Assembly (NCBI GenBank): GCA_050300015.1
Contig: JBNKWZ010000024.1
Span: forward strand, 186,001 to 250,000
Direction of reading: 5' to 3'
Length of the DNA: 64,000 nucleotides
Source: CAYZQH01 sp050300015
Lineage (GTDB): Bacteria > Pseudomonadota > Gammaproteobacteria > Pseudomonadales > Cellvibrionaceae
Below are positions 8,121 through 16,411 of this stretch, in pieces. Each line of letters begins with the position of its first letter. The stretch's first letter is position 1. The position numbers and the translations under genes were made by a program. The notes under the pieces were generated by a model, which had not been told where the DNA came from, did not search any database, and was given only the letters and a program-made list of their open reading frames with translations.

Positions 8121-9445
8121 AACAACGAAATGATATGACCTTTACGCCGGAAGAATATGCCGCGCGTATTGAAGCCTTGCGGAATCGAATTGCAGAGCGC
8201 CAGCTGGACGCTGTGGTCATTACGGATCCAGAAAACATCATGTATTTAACGGATTATCAAACCACTGGCTATTCGTTTTTCCAAGCGTTGGTGGTGCCGT
8301 TAGAAGATGAGCCTTTTATGATTACCCGGGCCATGGAAGAGTCCAACGTTATTGCGCGAACGTGGGTGGAAAGAACGCGACCCTACCCAGATACCGGTGA
8401 TGCCATCCAAATGTTGGTGGATGCCCTGCGCGAGTTTGGCTTGGATAAAAAGCGTATCGGCTACGAGCGCAACAGTTATTTTTTCCCCGCCTACCAGCAG
8501 GATTGTATTCATACCAGCCTAACGGAAGCCAAACTACTGGACTGCTTTGGTATTGTTGAAGAAGGCCGTATTTGTAAATCCGACGCAGAAATCGAATTGA
8601 TGTACCGCGCTGCAGTGGCGACTGAGGCAGGGATGAAAGCGGGTATTGAAGCTGCACAGGCGGGGGTTACCGAAAATGACATCGGTGCGGCCATCAGTGC
8701 CGCCATGTTTCGTGCAGGTGGAGAGCCACCGGCGGTGTTGCCTTATGTGACCTCTGGTCCACGATCTATGATCGGCCACGCCACCTGGGAAGGTCGCACA
8801 GTACAGCCTGGAGAACATGTGTTCTTAGAGGTCGGCGGGTGCTATCGCCGTTATCACACGGCGATGATGCGAACGGTTATCCTGGGCGAGCTTTCGGACT
8901 CCATGTATAAAGCCCAGGAAACCATGAAACTTGCGCTCAATGTGTTGCACGAGGAAGTTCAGCCCGGTATGACGGTGTCCGATGTGGATAAGATGGTTCG
9001 TAACATCATTAGTCACAATGATGTGGGCGCCCGTTTGATTACTCGCTCGGGTTATTCTATTGGCATTGCTTTTCCACCCAGTTGGGATGAAGGTTACATT
9101 GTGAGCCTGAAACAAGGTGACACTCAAATACTTAAAAAAGGCATGACGTTTCACATCATCCCTTGGATGTGGGGCGTTGATGGTGATAAAACGTGCGGGA
9201 TTTCCGATACCATTTATATCACTGACGATGGCTGTAAATCTTTTTTCAGTATGGATAGGGACTTCTCGGTAAAACCGCAAGAGGGGTTGAAAGGCAGTAA
9301 ACCCATTATAGTGAAACCCACCGCAGCAGCGAGTGTGGCACCCGAGAGTCATACGTCTGGTCCCAGTGTAGAAAAACAGTCGGGCGTCCAAAAAGAGGCG
9401 AAAAAAAACAAACAGAAGAAAGTGGTCGGTGACGACCGCCGATAG
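8117..9445 (+). CDS. doeA: Ectoine hydrolase DoeA (M24 family)
   Basis: DoeA opens the ectoine ring to N-acetyl-2,4-diaminobutyrate and is a creatinase/aminopeptidase-P-like (M24) protein. The N-terminal creatinase domain (about 1-150, with VVITDPENIMYLTDY) and the pita-bread domain are both present. Family features include GEHVFLEVGGCYRRYHTAMMRT and GYSIGIAFPPSWDEG. The core ends near residue 395. The protein then carries a ~45-residue low-complexity, lysine-rich tail ending KKNKQKKVVGDDRR, which makes it longer (442) than the roughly 395-400 residues usual for DoeA. The ATG overlaps the doeD stop and has GGAGG just upstream. Confidence 0.9.
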   Translation: MKQRNDMTFTPEEYAARIEALRNRIAERQLDAVVITDPENIMYLTDYQTTGYSFFQALVVPLEDEPFMITRAMEESNVIARTWVERTRPYPDTGDAIQMLVDALREFGLDKKRIGYERNSYFFPAYQQDCIHTSLTEAKLLDCFGIVEEGRICKSDAEIELMYRAAVATEAGMKAGIEAAQAGVTENDIGAAISAAMFRAGGEPPAVLPYVTSGPRSMIGHATWEGRTVQPGEHVFLEVGGCYRRYHTAMMRTVILGELSDSMYKAQETMKLALNVLHEEVQPGMTVSDVDKMVRNIISHNDVGARLITRSGYSIGIAFPPSWDEGYIVSLKQGDTQILKKGMTFHIIPWMWGVDGDKTCGISDTIYITDDGCKSFFSMDRDFSVKPQEGLKGSKPIIVKPTAAASVAPESHTSGPSVEKQSGVQKEAKKNKQKKVVGDDRR

Positions 9446-9479
9446 CACGCTCATCACAGGCTCACCAATGGGAGGCTAC

Positions 9480-10841
9480 ATGTTAAAAGTATTTAACCCA
9501 GCAACATCTGAACTTATTTGGGAAGTGCCCAGTTTAACCGGTGACGAGGCGCAACAGCAGGTTGCCAAAGCCGTCGCGCAGGCGCCGGCGTGGGCGCAAA
9601 CACCCATTGCTTCGCGTGCAGCTTTGTTGATCAAAGTGGCGGGCGCACTGCGGGCACAAAAAGCATCGTTGGCAACTTTAATGGCACAGGAAATGGGGAA
9701 GCCTCTACATGAGGGGCTTGCTGAGGTGGAAAAAGCCGCCTGGTGTGCTGAGCACTATGCAGAGCACGCCCCTGCCTATTTGGCCAAAGAAGTGATTGCC
9801 TCGGATGCCAGCGAAAGTTATGTGCAATTTGAACCTTTGGGTACCATTCTCGGGATATTGCCCTGGAATGCGCCGGTATGGATTGCTTTTCGCTTTTTGG
9901 CGCCGGCACTTATGGCAGGTAATACTTGTGTCATGAAACACGATCCCCATGTTCCGAAAAGTGCAGCTGCCATTTTAGCGGCATTTGAAGAGGCCGGGGC
10001 CGATGAGGGCCTTGTTGTGAATTTGCCGGTTGAGACCGCCGAGGTGGCAGCGCTTATTGAACACCCAAATATCGCAGCAGTATCGTTTACCGGCTCCAGT
10101 GCCGCGGGAGCCAAAGTGGCAAGCCTTGCTGCGGCACATTGGAAGCCTGCAGTTTTGGAATTGGGTGGCTCAGATCCGTTTGTGGTATTGGCTGATGCCG
10201 ATTTAGACGCGGCGGCCGACGTGGCAGTGTTGTCCAGAATCATTAACGCAGGGCAAAGCTGCATTGCCGCCAAACGGGTGATTGTTGAGAGCCGTGTCTA
10301 TGACGCGTTTATTGCCTTGGTTAAGTCTCGCCTAGCGGCTTTAAAGGTGGGAGACCCAATGTCAGCCGATACAAAAGTGGGGCCGCTTGCCCGTGAAGAC
10401 CTTCGTGAACAATTAAACCGGCAAGTTCAAACCACAATTACGCAAGGCGCAAAATGTTTGTTGGGCGGAGAGCTTTCCTCCGGCGCGGGGTGGTATTACC
10501 CGGTCACCTTACTGGTGGATGTGACAACCGACATGTGTGCGGCGCAAGAGGAAACTTTTGGGCCTGTGATGGTAGTGATGAAGGCCGATGACGAAGAGCA
10601 TGCGCTCGCGATTGCCAATCATACCCAGTATGGTTTGGGGGCGGCGGTGTGGACGCAATCGGTTGATAGGGCCAACCGGTTTATTCATGCCCTCAATGCA
10701 GGGCAAGTGTCCGTCAATGGTATTGTCAAAACTGACCCAAGGTTACCCAGTGGCGGTATCAAACGTTCCGGCTACGGCCGCGAACTCGGTCCGCACGGCA
10801 TTAAAGAATTTGTGAATGCTAAACAAGTTTGGGTGAAATAG
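9480..10841 (+). CDS. doeC: Aldehyde dehydrogenase DoeC (aspartate-semialdehyde to aspartate)
   Basis: This is an NAD(P)-dependent aldehyde dehydrogenase of 453 residues, in the family of short succinate-semialdehyde dehydrogenases. It shows the cofactor region GILPWNAPVWIAF, the glutamate motif LELGGSDPFVV and the catalytic cysteine in NAGQSCIAAKR. In the doe pathway it oxidises aspartate beta-semialdehyde to aspartate. The ATG at 9480 follows GGGAGGC at a good distance. The open frame begins at 9429 inside doeA, but no ribosome site supports that start. Substrate choice cannot be read from the sequence and rests on the operon. Confidence 0.87.
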   Translation: MLKVFNPATSELIWEVPSLTGDEAQQQVAKAVAQAPAWAQTPIASRAALLIKVAGALRAQKASLATLMAQEMGKPLHEGLAEVEKAAWCAEHYAEHAPAYLAKEVIASDASESYVQFEPLGTILGILPWNAPVWIAFRFLAPALMAGNTCVMKHDPHVPKSAAAILAAFEEAGADEGLVVNLPVETAEVAALIEHPNIAAVSFTGSSAAGAKVASLAAAHWKPAVLELGGSDPFVVLADADLDAAADVAVLSRIINAGQSCIAAKRVIVESRVYDAFIALVKSRLAALKVGDPMSADTKVGPLAREDLREQLNRQVQTTITQGAKCLLGGELSSGAGWYYPVTLLVDVTTDMCAAQEETFGPVMVVMKADDEEHALAIANHTQYGLGAAVWTQSVDRANRFIHALNAGQVSVNGIVKTDPRLPSGGIKRSGYGRELGPHGIKEFVNAKQVWVK

Positions 10842-10857
10842 CGGATTTCACTTCAGC

Positions 10858-10899
10858 CTAATCGCTGGTAATTATATTATAAGGGTTACCAGCGATTAG
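10858..10899 (+). terminator. Perfect 14-bp stem-loop after the doe operon
   Basis: CTAATCGCTGGTAA (10858-10871) pairs exactly with TTACCAGCGATTAG (10886-10899) around a 14-base AT-rich loop. It begins 17 bases after the doeC stop. There is no T-tract after the stem, so it may stabilise the mRNA end or act with another factor rather than be a classic intrinsic terminator. Confidence 0.5.
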
Positions 10900-11222
10900 A
10901 CGTGTCAGCGATGAGAACCGCTCAACACGGTGACCACAGCCGATAGCCAGTTTGCTGTATCTGTACGCCTTATGTGCACCGGTCTCTTTCATTTATTTCC
11001 ATTCTGATATTTTGATTCCATTGAATCTCGTGTAAAGGCGCACTTGAGTGTAGTTTTTTGTAAGCCAACTATCGCCCACAGGGTAGGTGCGTGATAACGT
11101 GGTCTCAGCTTCACCATTTATCAATGGTCAGTTTACTAATTGCATCTGTAGCTATAATGGCTACCAGAACACGTTCAGTTTTGATTTGGCGCAAATTCTC
11201 CTCACTCAACCGCCCTAAGTTG

Positions 11223-11250
11223 CTTGATTTCGCGATGTTTGCCCAAATAT
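11223..11250 (+). promoter_or_regulatory. Candidate sigma-32 (heat-shock) promoter of clpB
   Basis: CTTGATT (11223-11229) and CCCAAATAT (11242-11250) are separated by 12 bases and resemble the sigma-32 consensus CTTGAAA and CCCCATNT. They lie about 60 bases before the clpB start. ClpB genes are commonly under sigma-32 control, so the location fits. The match is imperfect and the spacer is slightly short. Confidence 0.45.
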
Positions 11251-11308
11251 CAGAGACATGACGCGTAGGGCAGAGCAACCTGCCATTGCACAGCGAAGAG
11301 GAAGCAAA

Positions 11309-13960
11309 ATGCGTATCGACAAATTAACCAATCAATTACAAGTGGCCATATCGGATGCTCAATCCATCGCGGTGGGGCGCGATCACAACCAGCTAGAACC
11401 CGTGCATTTGATGCAGGCGATGCTTGATCAACAGGGCGGCTCCGTGCGGCCATTACTGGCCGGGGCCGGTTTTGATGTGGCCGGGTTGCGCAATGAATTG
11501 AAAAAGGCACTGGATACCGTGGCCACCGTACAGTCACCCACTGGCGATGTGCAGCTGTCTCCTGAACTTGGGCGATTACTGAACCTAGCAGACAAAACGG
11601 CTCAGAAAAAGGGCGACAAGTTTATTTCCAGTGAGTCCGTATTAATTGCCGCCATGGAAGATCGCAACAACAGCCTAGGCAAAATATTGTTGCAGTTTGG
11701 CGATGTGCAAAGATTGCAACAATCCATTGAGAAAGTGCGCGGCGGTGAGACGGTGGATAACCCCGATGCAGAGTCTAACCGCCAGGCATTGGAAAAATTT
11801 ACCGTGGACCTTACCGCTCGTGCCGAGAGCGGTAAGTTAGACCCCGTGATTGGCCGCGACGATGAAATTCGACGCACCATTCAAGTGTTGCAACGCAGGA
11901 CCAAAAATAACCCGGTACTGATTGGTGAGCCTGGCGTGGGTAAAACAGCGATTGTAGAAGGGCTGGCACAGCGTATTGTAAACGGTGAAGTCCCTGAAGG
12001 TTTAAAAGACAAACGCCTATTGTCGCTGGATTTGGGCTCGCTTTTAGCCGGTGCGAAATTCCGGGGAGAATTCGAAGAGCGCTTAAAGTCTGTATTAAAT
12101 GAATTATCCAAACAAGAAGGCCGCATCATTCTGTTTGTGGATGAATTACATACCATGGTGGGTGCAGGCAAAGCGGAAGGTGCGATGGATGCCGGCAATA
12201 TGCTAAAGCCCGCTTTAGCCCGCGGTGAATTGCATTGTGTGGGAGCGACCACCTTAGATGAATATCGGAAATTTATTGAAAAAGATGCGGCATTGGAGCG
12301 TCGCTTTCAAAAGGTATTGGTGGATGAACCCAGTGAAGAAGATACCATTGCTATATTGCGTGGCTTAAAAGAGCGGTACGAAGTGCATCATGGTGTCGAC
12401 ATTACCGATTCAGCGATTATTGCCTCGGCGAAATTGTCGCAACGGTATATTACTGATCGGCAGCTGCCCGACAAAGCCATTGATCTTATCGATGAGGCCG
12501 CCAGCCGTATTCGTATGGAAATTGACTCTAAGCCGGAGGAAATGGATCGGCTCGAGCGTAAGTTAATTCAGCTTAAAATTGAGCGAGAAGCCGTTAAAAA
12601 GGACGATGATGATGCGTCACGCAAGCGGCTCCAAAAAATCGATGATGACATTGCTTTGCTGGAGCGTGAATACGCCGATCTGGATGAAATCTGGCGCAGT
12701 GAAAAAGCGGCATTACAAGGTTCTCAAGGGATTAAATCGAGCTTAGAGCAAGCACGACTGGATTTAGACGCCGCGCGTCGAGCGTCGGATTTGGCACGTA
12801 TGTCTGAATTGCAATACGGCATTATTCCAGAGCTTGAAAAGCAGTTGGATATGGCGAGCCACGCCGAAATGTTGGAAATGAAACTGTTGCGCAATCGTGT
12901 TACCGAAGAGGAAATTGCCGAGGTTGTTTCCAAGTGGACGGGTATCCCCATTTCAAAAATGCTTGAGGGTGAACGAGATAAACTGCTACGCATGGAGGAT
13001 GCGTTGCACAATCGAGTGATTGGGCAAAACGAGGCTGTTAACGCCGTGGCCAATGCGGTGCGCCGTTCTCGTGCGGGATTGTCAGACCCGAACAGGCCCA
13101 ATGGCTCATTTTTATTCTTGGGACCCACGGGTGTGGGTAAAACGGAGTTGTGCAAATCTTTGGCTGAATTTTTATTCGATACTCAGGATGCCCTGGTGCG
13201 AATTGACATGTCTGAGTTTATGGAAAAGCATTCCGTGGCTCGATTAATTGGTGCGCCGCCTGGATATGTTGGCTATGAAGAAGGAGGGTATCTCACCGAG
13301 GCGGTACGTCGTAAACCATACTCCGTTTTACTTTTGGATGAGGTGGAAAAGGCCCACCCCGATGTGTTTAATATTTTATTGCAAGTATTGGAAGATGGTC
13401 GCTTAACCGATGGTCAAGGCCGCACAGTGGACTTTAAAAATACCGTGGTGGTGATGACTTCGAATTTAGGGTCCGACCGGATACAAGAAATCGCCAATAA
13501 TAAATCGTTTGACGTTATCAACGTTGACGGATCTGCTGATTTAGAAGGTGACAATCAACATCGTTACCAAGCTATGAAAGATTCGGTTATGGAAGTGGTG
13601 GTGCAGCACTTTCGTCCTGAGTTTATCAATCGCGTGGATGAAGCGGTTGTCTTTCATCCATTAGCTCGCGCGCAAATTCGCGGTATCGCCAGTATCCAGT
13701 TGGAGCTCCTACAAAAACGCTTGGCTGAGCGTGATTTGGGTTTGACTGTAAGCGATGAAGTAATGGACAAAATCGCAAAAGCGGGATTTGACCCGGTGTA
13801 CGGTGCACGTCCCTTAAAACGGGCTATCACCACCTTGCTAGAAAACCCATTAGCACAAGAAGTCTTGGCCGGTAAGTTCGCACCGGGTGATACCATTGTG
13901 GCGACCTTGGATGATAAAAAAGGGGGTGGAACGGTGCGCTTTGACAAGCAAGCGCGCTAG
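11309..13960 (+). CDS. clpB: ATP-dependent disaggregase ClpB
   Basis: ClpB is the AAA+ chaperone that, with DnaK, pulls apart aggregated proteins after heat stress. The protein has an N-terminal Clp-N domain (about 1-150), NBD1 with Walker A GEPGVGKT and Walker B IILFVDE, a coiled-coil middle domain (about 410-520) and NBD2 with GPTGVGKTE and VLLLDEVEKAH. The middle domain separates it from ClpA and ClpC. NBD2 carries a short polar insertion (SFDVINVDGSADLEGDNQ) after TSNLGSDRIQEI. The ATG at 11309 is preceded by GAGGAA, and the upstream extension to 11258 is not conserved-looking. At 883 residues it is slightly longer than E. coli ClpB (857). Confidence 0.96.
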   Translation: MRIDKLTNQLQVAISDAQSIAVGRDHNQLEPVHLMQAMLDQQGGSVRPLLAGAGFDVAGLRNELKKALDTVATVQSPTGDVQLSPELGRLLNLADKTAQKKGDKFISSESVLIAAMEDRNNSLGKILLQFGDVQRLQQSIEKVRGGETVDNPDAESNRQALEKFTVDLTARAESGKLDPVIGRDDEIRRTIQVLQRRTKNNPVLIGEPGVGKTAIVEGLAQRIVNGEVPEGLKDKRLLSLDLGSLLAGAKFRGEFEERLKSVLNELSKQEGRIILFVDELHTMVGAGKAEGAMDAGNMLKPALARGELHCVGATTLDEYRKFIEKDAALERRFQKVLVDEPSEEDTIAILRGLKERYEVHHGVDITDSAIIASAKLSQRYITDRQLPDKAIDLIDEAASRIRMEIDSKPEEMDRLERKLIQLKIEREAVKKDDDDASRKRLQKIDDDIALLEREYADLDEIWRSEKAALQGSQGIKSSLEQARLDLDAARRASDLARMSELQYGIIPELEKQLDMASHAEMLEMKLLRNRVTEEEIAEVVSKWTGIPISKMLEGERDKLLRMEDALHNRVIGQNEAVNAVANAVRRSRAGLSDPNRPNGSFLFLGPTGVGKTELCKSLAEFLFDTQDALVRIDMSEFMEKHSVARLIGAPPGYVGYEEGGYLTEAVRRKPYSVLLLDEVEKAHPDVFNILLQVLEDGRLTDGQGRTVDFKNTVVVMTSNLGSDRIQEIANNKSFDVINVDGSADLEGDNQHRYQAMKDSVMEVVVQHFRPEFINRVDEAVVFHPLARAQIRGIASIQLELLQKRLAERDLGLTVSDEVMDKIAKAGFDPVYGARPLKRAITTLLENPLAQEVLAGKFAPGDTIVATLDDKKGGGTVRFDKQAR

Positions 13961-14010
13961 TGGCTATTGCGTTTAGCTAACGGGTAAGCGGATTGAGGAT
14001 TATTGGTGAA

Positions 14011-14043
14011 CCCCCAAAAGCGCAATCACAGCGCTTTTGGGGG
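14011..14043. terminator. 13-bp perfect hairpin between convergent clpB and the GH26-like gene
   Basis: CCCCCAAAAGCGC (14011-14023) pairs exactly with GCGCTTTTGGGGG (14031-14043) around a 7-base loop. It lies between two genes that end towards each other, the position of a bidirectional terminator. Neither flank has a good T-run, so strength is uncertain. Confidence 0.55.
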
Positions 14044-14099
14044 CAAGGTCGTATGTGGATGGATAAGCTAAAGCTAAGGCTAACGTTTATCGGCGCGGT

Positions 14100-15326
14100 T
14101 TAAAAAGGGTTGTTCTCTGACAAATACTTTAAGGTTAATACGTAATTGCGCTCCGAGAGTGCAGCAAAATTCAATTGGTCTTTTAGTGCCAAGTAGGTGG
14201 TTTGATCATTGCCGAAACCATAAGAATGCCAGGTTACCCAAAATGCGACGTTTTTGTAGGAGCTTTCCAATCGATCTGCATAGGCAGTGGTATCAAAGCT
14301 GTTTCGCTCTGTATTAATGCCAGCTGCATCTGCGGGTGTTTGGTTAAAACGCGCCATGCCTAAGGGCTTATCGAGATTACTTAGGGCTTTATAGTCATAA
14401 ATGGCCAGCTCGTCCGACTCACTGATGGCCCCCACCACATCGACGTAGCTTTGGCCGTCCGTATCAGGGAGGGCCCAGTCCACGGGGGCGTAGGAGGGAA
14501 AATCACCGCTTTGCGCAGGGCTATATACCCACAGTAAGTTGTCCAGTTCTTTTTCTTCAGTGAGATAGTCATACATATCGCGCCAGAGGTTGGTATACAG
14601 GCTGGCATCGTTCGTGTCGTTTTCATCGAAACTTGCGGCAAGGCCCCACCAGTAGTCGTCGGTATTGGGCGAAGGCAGGGGGCGCCAAAGGATGGGGATA
14701 TCATTGTCTTCAAAATACTGTAAGCGATCGGCAATGGCATCTAAGCGGTTGTGCCAAATGGTGTAAAGCGTGTTGCCTTCGCTCACAAGGGATGCCAAAT
14801 CTACATCGTCGTTGTGGGCGAGTGCGTCCGTGTTACCAGGGTTTCCATTCGCATCGCTGCCATCGTTTATCCAGGGATTTAGAGGCATCCAACTGATCAT
14901 CACAATACCACCCGCATCAGCATGGGCTTTAAGCTTGGCATTCGCCTCGTTTAAGGCTTCTGCTGTATAAACGCGTTCGTATTCATAGTCGATGCTGACG
15001 ATGGCGGGCTTAAGAGCACCAAATGCATTAAATAAATTATTATAGGAGGGGGCGGTGCTATTCGTGCTGGCAATCTGGTTGCCATAACCCGCATTTTGTC
15101 CCATTAATACGCCGTCTTTACTGGCTTCATTGCAGGTAAGGTTGGCGAGATAGTTGTATAGGTTTACTCCCTTACTGATGAGATCTGGGTTGCTGGCGGT
15201 CTGGGCGCAATCGGGCGCCTCGACCGTGTCTTCGCCATTGCTGAATCGTTTATTGTACCCCGCTTCACAGGCGGTCAATGTGGTCAGCACGATGGCCAGA
15301 AGAGGGGCGTAATGGTAAAACCGCAT
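14100..15326 (-). CDS. GH26-like lipoprotein, apparently lacking both catalytic glutamates
   Basis: This is a secreted lipoprotein of 408 residues with signal peptide and lipobox LTAC (Cys at about 20). The body reads like a glycoside hydrolase family 26 (beta-mannanase) barrel: ISWMPLNPW, ILWRPL, LWRDMYDYLTEEKELDNLLWVYSP and SYVDVVG are all recognisable strand motifs. In active GH26 enzymes the acid/base motif is RP(L/F)HE. Here it reads WRPLPSPN, so His-Glu is replaced by Pro-Ser. The nucleophile segment, normally like LTEFG, reads GMARFNQ, with Arg where Glu is expected. It may be a non-catalytic carbohydrate-binding relative or a divergent enzyme. The start at 15326 is the ATG before the signal peptide; the frame's upstream extension to 15401 is not convincing. 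Confidence 0.7.
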   Translation of the reverse strand: MRFYHYAPLLAIVLTTLTACEAGYNKRFSNGEDTVEAPDCAQTASNPDLISKGVNLYNYLANLTCNEASKDGVLMGQNAGYGNQIASTNSTAPSYNNLFNAFGALKPAIVSIDYEYERVYTAEALNEANAKLKAHADAGGIVMISWMPLNPWINDGSDANGNPGNTDALAHNDDVDLASLVSEGNTLYTIWHNRLDAIADRLQYFEDNDIPILWRPLPSPNTDDYWWGLAASFDENDTNDASLYTNLWRDMYDYLTEEKELDNLLWVYSPAQSGDFPSYAPVDWALPDTDGQSYVDVVGAISESDELAIYDYKALSNLDKPLGMARFNQTPADAAGINTERNSFDTTAYADRLESSYKNVAFWVTWHSYGFGNDQTTYLALKDQLNFAALSERNYVLTLKYLSENNPF

Positions 15327-15743
15327 ACATACTCCAATAGAATCATCCAAATTATTGTGGCATAGCTTTGCGCGCGCCAGGGAACCTCTGATCAAGCCCA
15401 AACAGTTTCTGGTCTACAGAGCTTTTCGAGATCAAGGCAGTGTTTTACAGGCATACTGGTGGTCTGTCAAAAAACACTAAAGAAGAGGTCGGAAAGCTCT
15501 GTAGGCGTCCGAAGGGCGCGCCCTCAAGGTTCACTTGGCGGTGTTCTTTGCTTGTTAAGGGCTACGGCCGTTAACTTTACAAAGTGCCTAGCCAATTGAA
15601 CCCTGAGGGCTCGCGCACGACTGCATGGAAGCAGGAGGTAGAGCGACGCAGGACGCCCAAGCCGAGAAGCCATTTGGACTTAATCAGAGATTCCCCAGGT
15701 TAGTGCCGCACATTTATGGATGGTTCCGAATGAGCGGAAGTTA
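15327..15743. other. 417-base gap holding a MITE-like element
   Basis: No gene is seen. Most of the gap is the 323-bp palindromic element at 15377-15699. The flanks are the short upstream region of the GH26-like gene (15327-15376) and the 3' flank of scoB (15700-15743). Confidence 0.7.
15377..15699. mobile_element. MITE-like element with terminal inverted repeats, non-coding
   Basis: The left end (15377-15399, CCAGGGAACCTCTGATCAAG...) is an imperfect inverted copy of the right end (15676-15699, ...CTTAATCAGAGATTCCCCAGG): about 20 of 23 positions match. Inside are further nested palindromes. CTACAGAGCTTT (15414-15425) pairs with AAAGCTCTGTAG (15493-15504), AGTGTTTT pairs with AAAACACT within that loop, and GGCGTCC near 15504 pairs with GGACGCC near 15654. 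A long imperfect stem is centred on the GTTAA...GTTAAC palindrome near 15570. It contains no transposase frame. Together this is the picture of a miniature inverted-repeat transposable element or a folded repeat of the REP/RUP type. No target duplication is evident. Confidence 0.65.
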
Positions 15744-16400
15744 CTAAAAAGTCATTTCTGGCACGTGGTTGGGAACCACCAACTCACCACCGGTCAGCTG
15801 GACAATTTCTTCTATGGTGGTACCTGGCGCATGCTCCATAAGCCAAAATTTGCCGTCGTGGATTTCGATGTAAGCCAAGTCTGTGACCACTTTTTTGATG
15901 CAGCCTGCGCCGGTGAGCGGCAGGGTACACTGGGGCAGGAGTTTGGATTCGCCGTGTTTGCTGGCGTGGGTCATGGTCACCACAATGTTTTCCGCACCGG
16001 CGACCAAGTCCATGGCACCACCCATGCCTTTAATTAATTTTCCAGGGATCATCCACGAGGCGATATTACCCTGTACATCCACCTCAAAGGCGCCGAGCAC
16101 GGTAAGGTCCACATGCCCTCCTCTGATCATGGCAAAGGATTCTGCGCTGTCAAAAATCGAGGCCCCGGTGGCTGCGGTGACGGTTTGTTTGCCCGCATTG
16201 ATCATATCGGGGTCGACGTCGTCTTCTGTGGGGAAGGGCCCCATTCCTAGAAGTCCGTTTTCCGATTGAAGCATGACCTGCATGCCTTCGGGAATGTAAT
16301 TGGCCACCAAGGTTGGAATTCCGATTCCAAGATTGACATAGAAGCCATCTTGCAGCTCTTTGGCCACACGCATGGCGATTTGTTCACGAGTCAATGGCAT
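15744..16400 (-). CDS. scoB: 3-oxoacid CoA-transferase subunit B
   Basis: This is the beta subunit of succinyl-CoA:3-ketoacid CoA-transferase, which activates acetoacetate or other 3-oxoacids by CoA exchange with succinyl-CoA. The 218-residue protein contains the active-site segment LQSENGLLGMGP, whose Glu forms the enzyme-CoA thioester, and GGHVDLTVLGAFEVD, both typical of the family. It lies 11 bases downstream of the alpha subunit on the same strand, so both are made from one transcript. Related AtoA and PcaJ proteins have different acid substrates, and the choice here cannot be proven. Confidence 0.9.
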   Translation of the reverse strand: MPLTREQIAMRVAKELQDGFYVNLGIGIPTLVANYIPEGMQVMLQSENGLLGMGPFPTEDDVDPDMINAGKQTVTAATGASIFDSAESFAMIRGGHVDLTVLGAFEVDVQGNIASWMIPGKLIKGMGGAMDLVAGAENIVVTMTHASKHGESKLLPQCTLPLTGAGCIKKVVTDLAYIEIHDGKFWLMEHAPGTTIEEIVQLTGGELVVPNHVPEMTF

Positions 16401-16411
16401 GCTGCACTCTC

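Larger units (their letters stand above)
10842..11308. other. 467-base gap between doeC and clpB
   Basis: No credible gene is present on either strand. The 5' part holds a perfect 14-bp stem-loop directly after doeC. The 3' part holds a heat-shock-type promoter candidate 60-85 bases before clpB. I see nothing recognisable in the ~320 bases between them. Confidence 0.6.

Noticed and set aside
8825..9457. 210-codon open frame on the minus strand
   Set aside because: It lies wholly antisense to doeA, which has clear family motifs. The frame has no recognisable domain or ribosome site.
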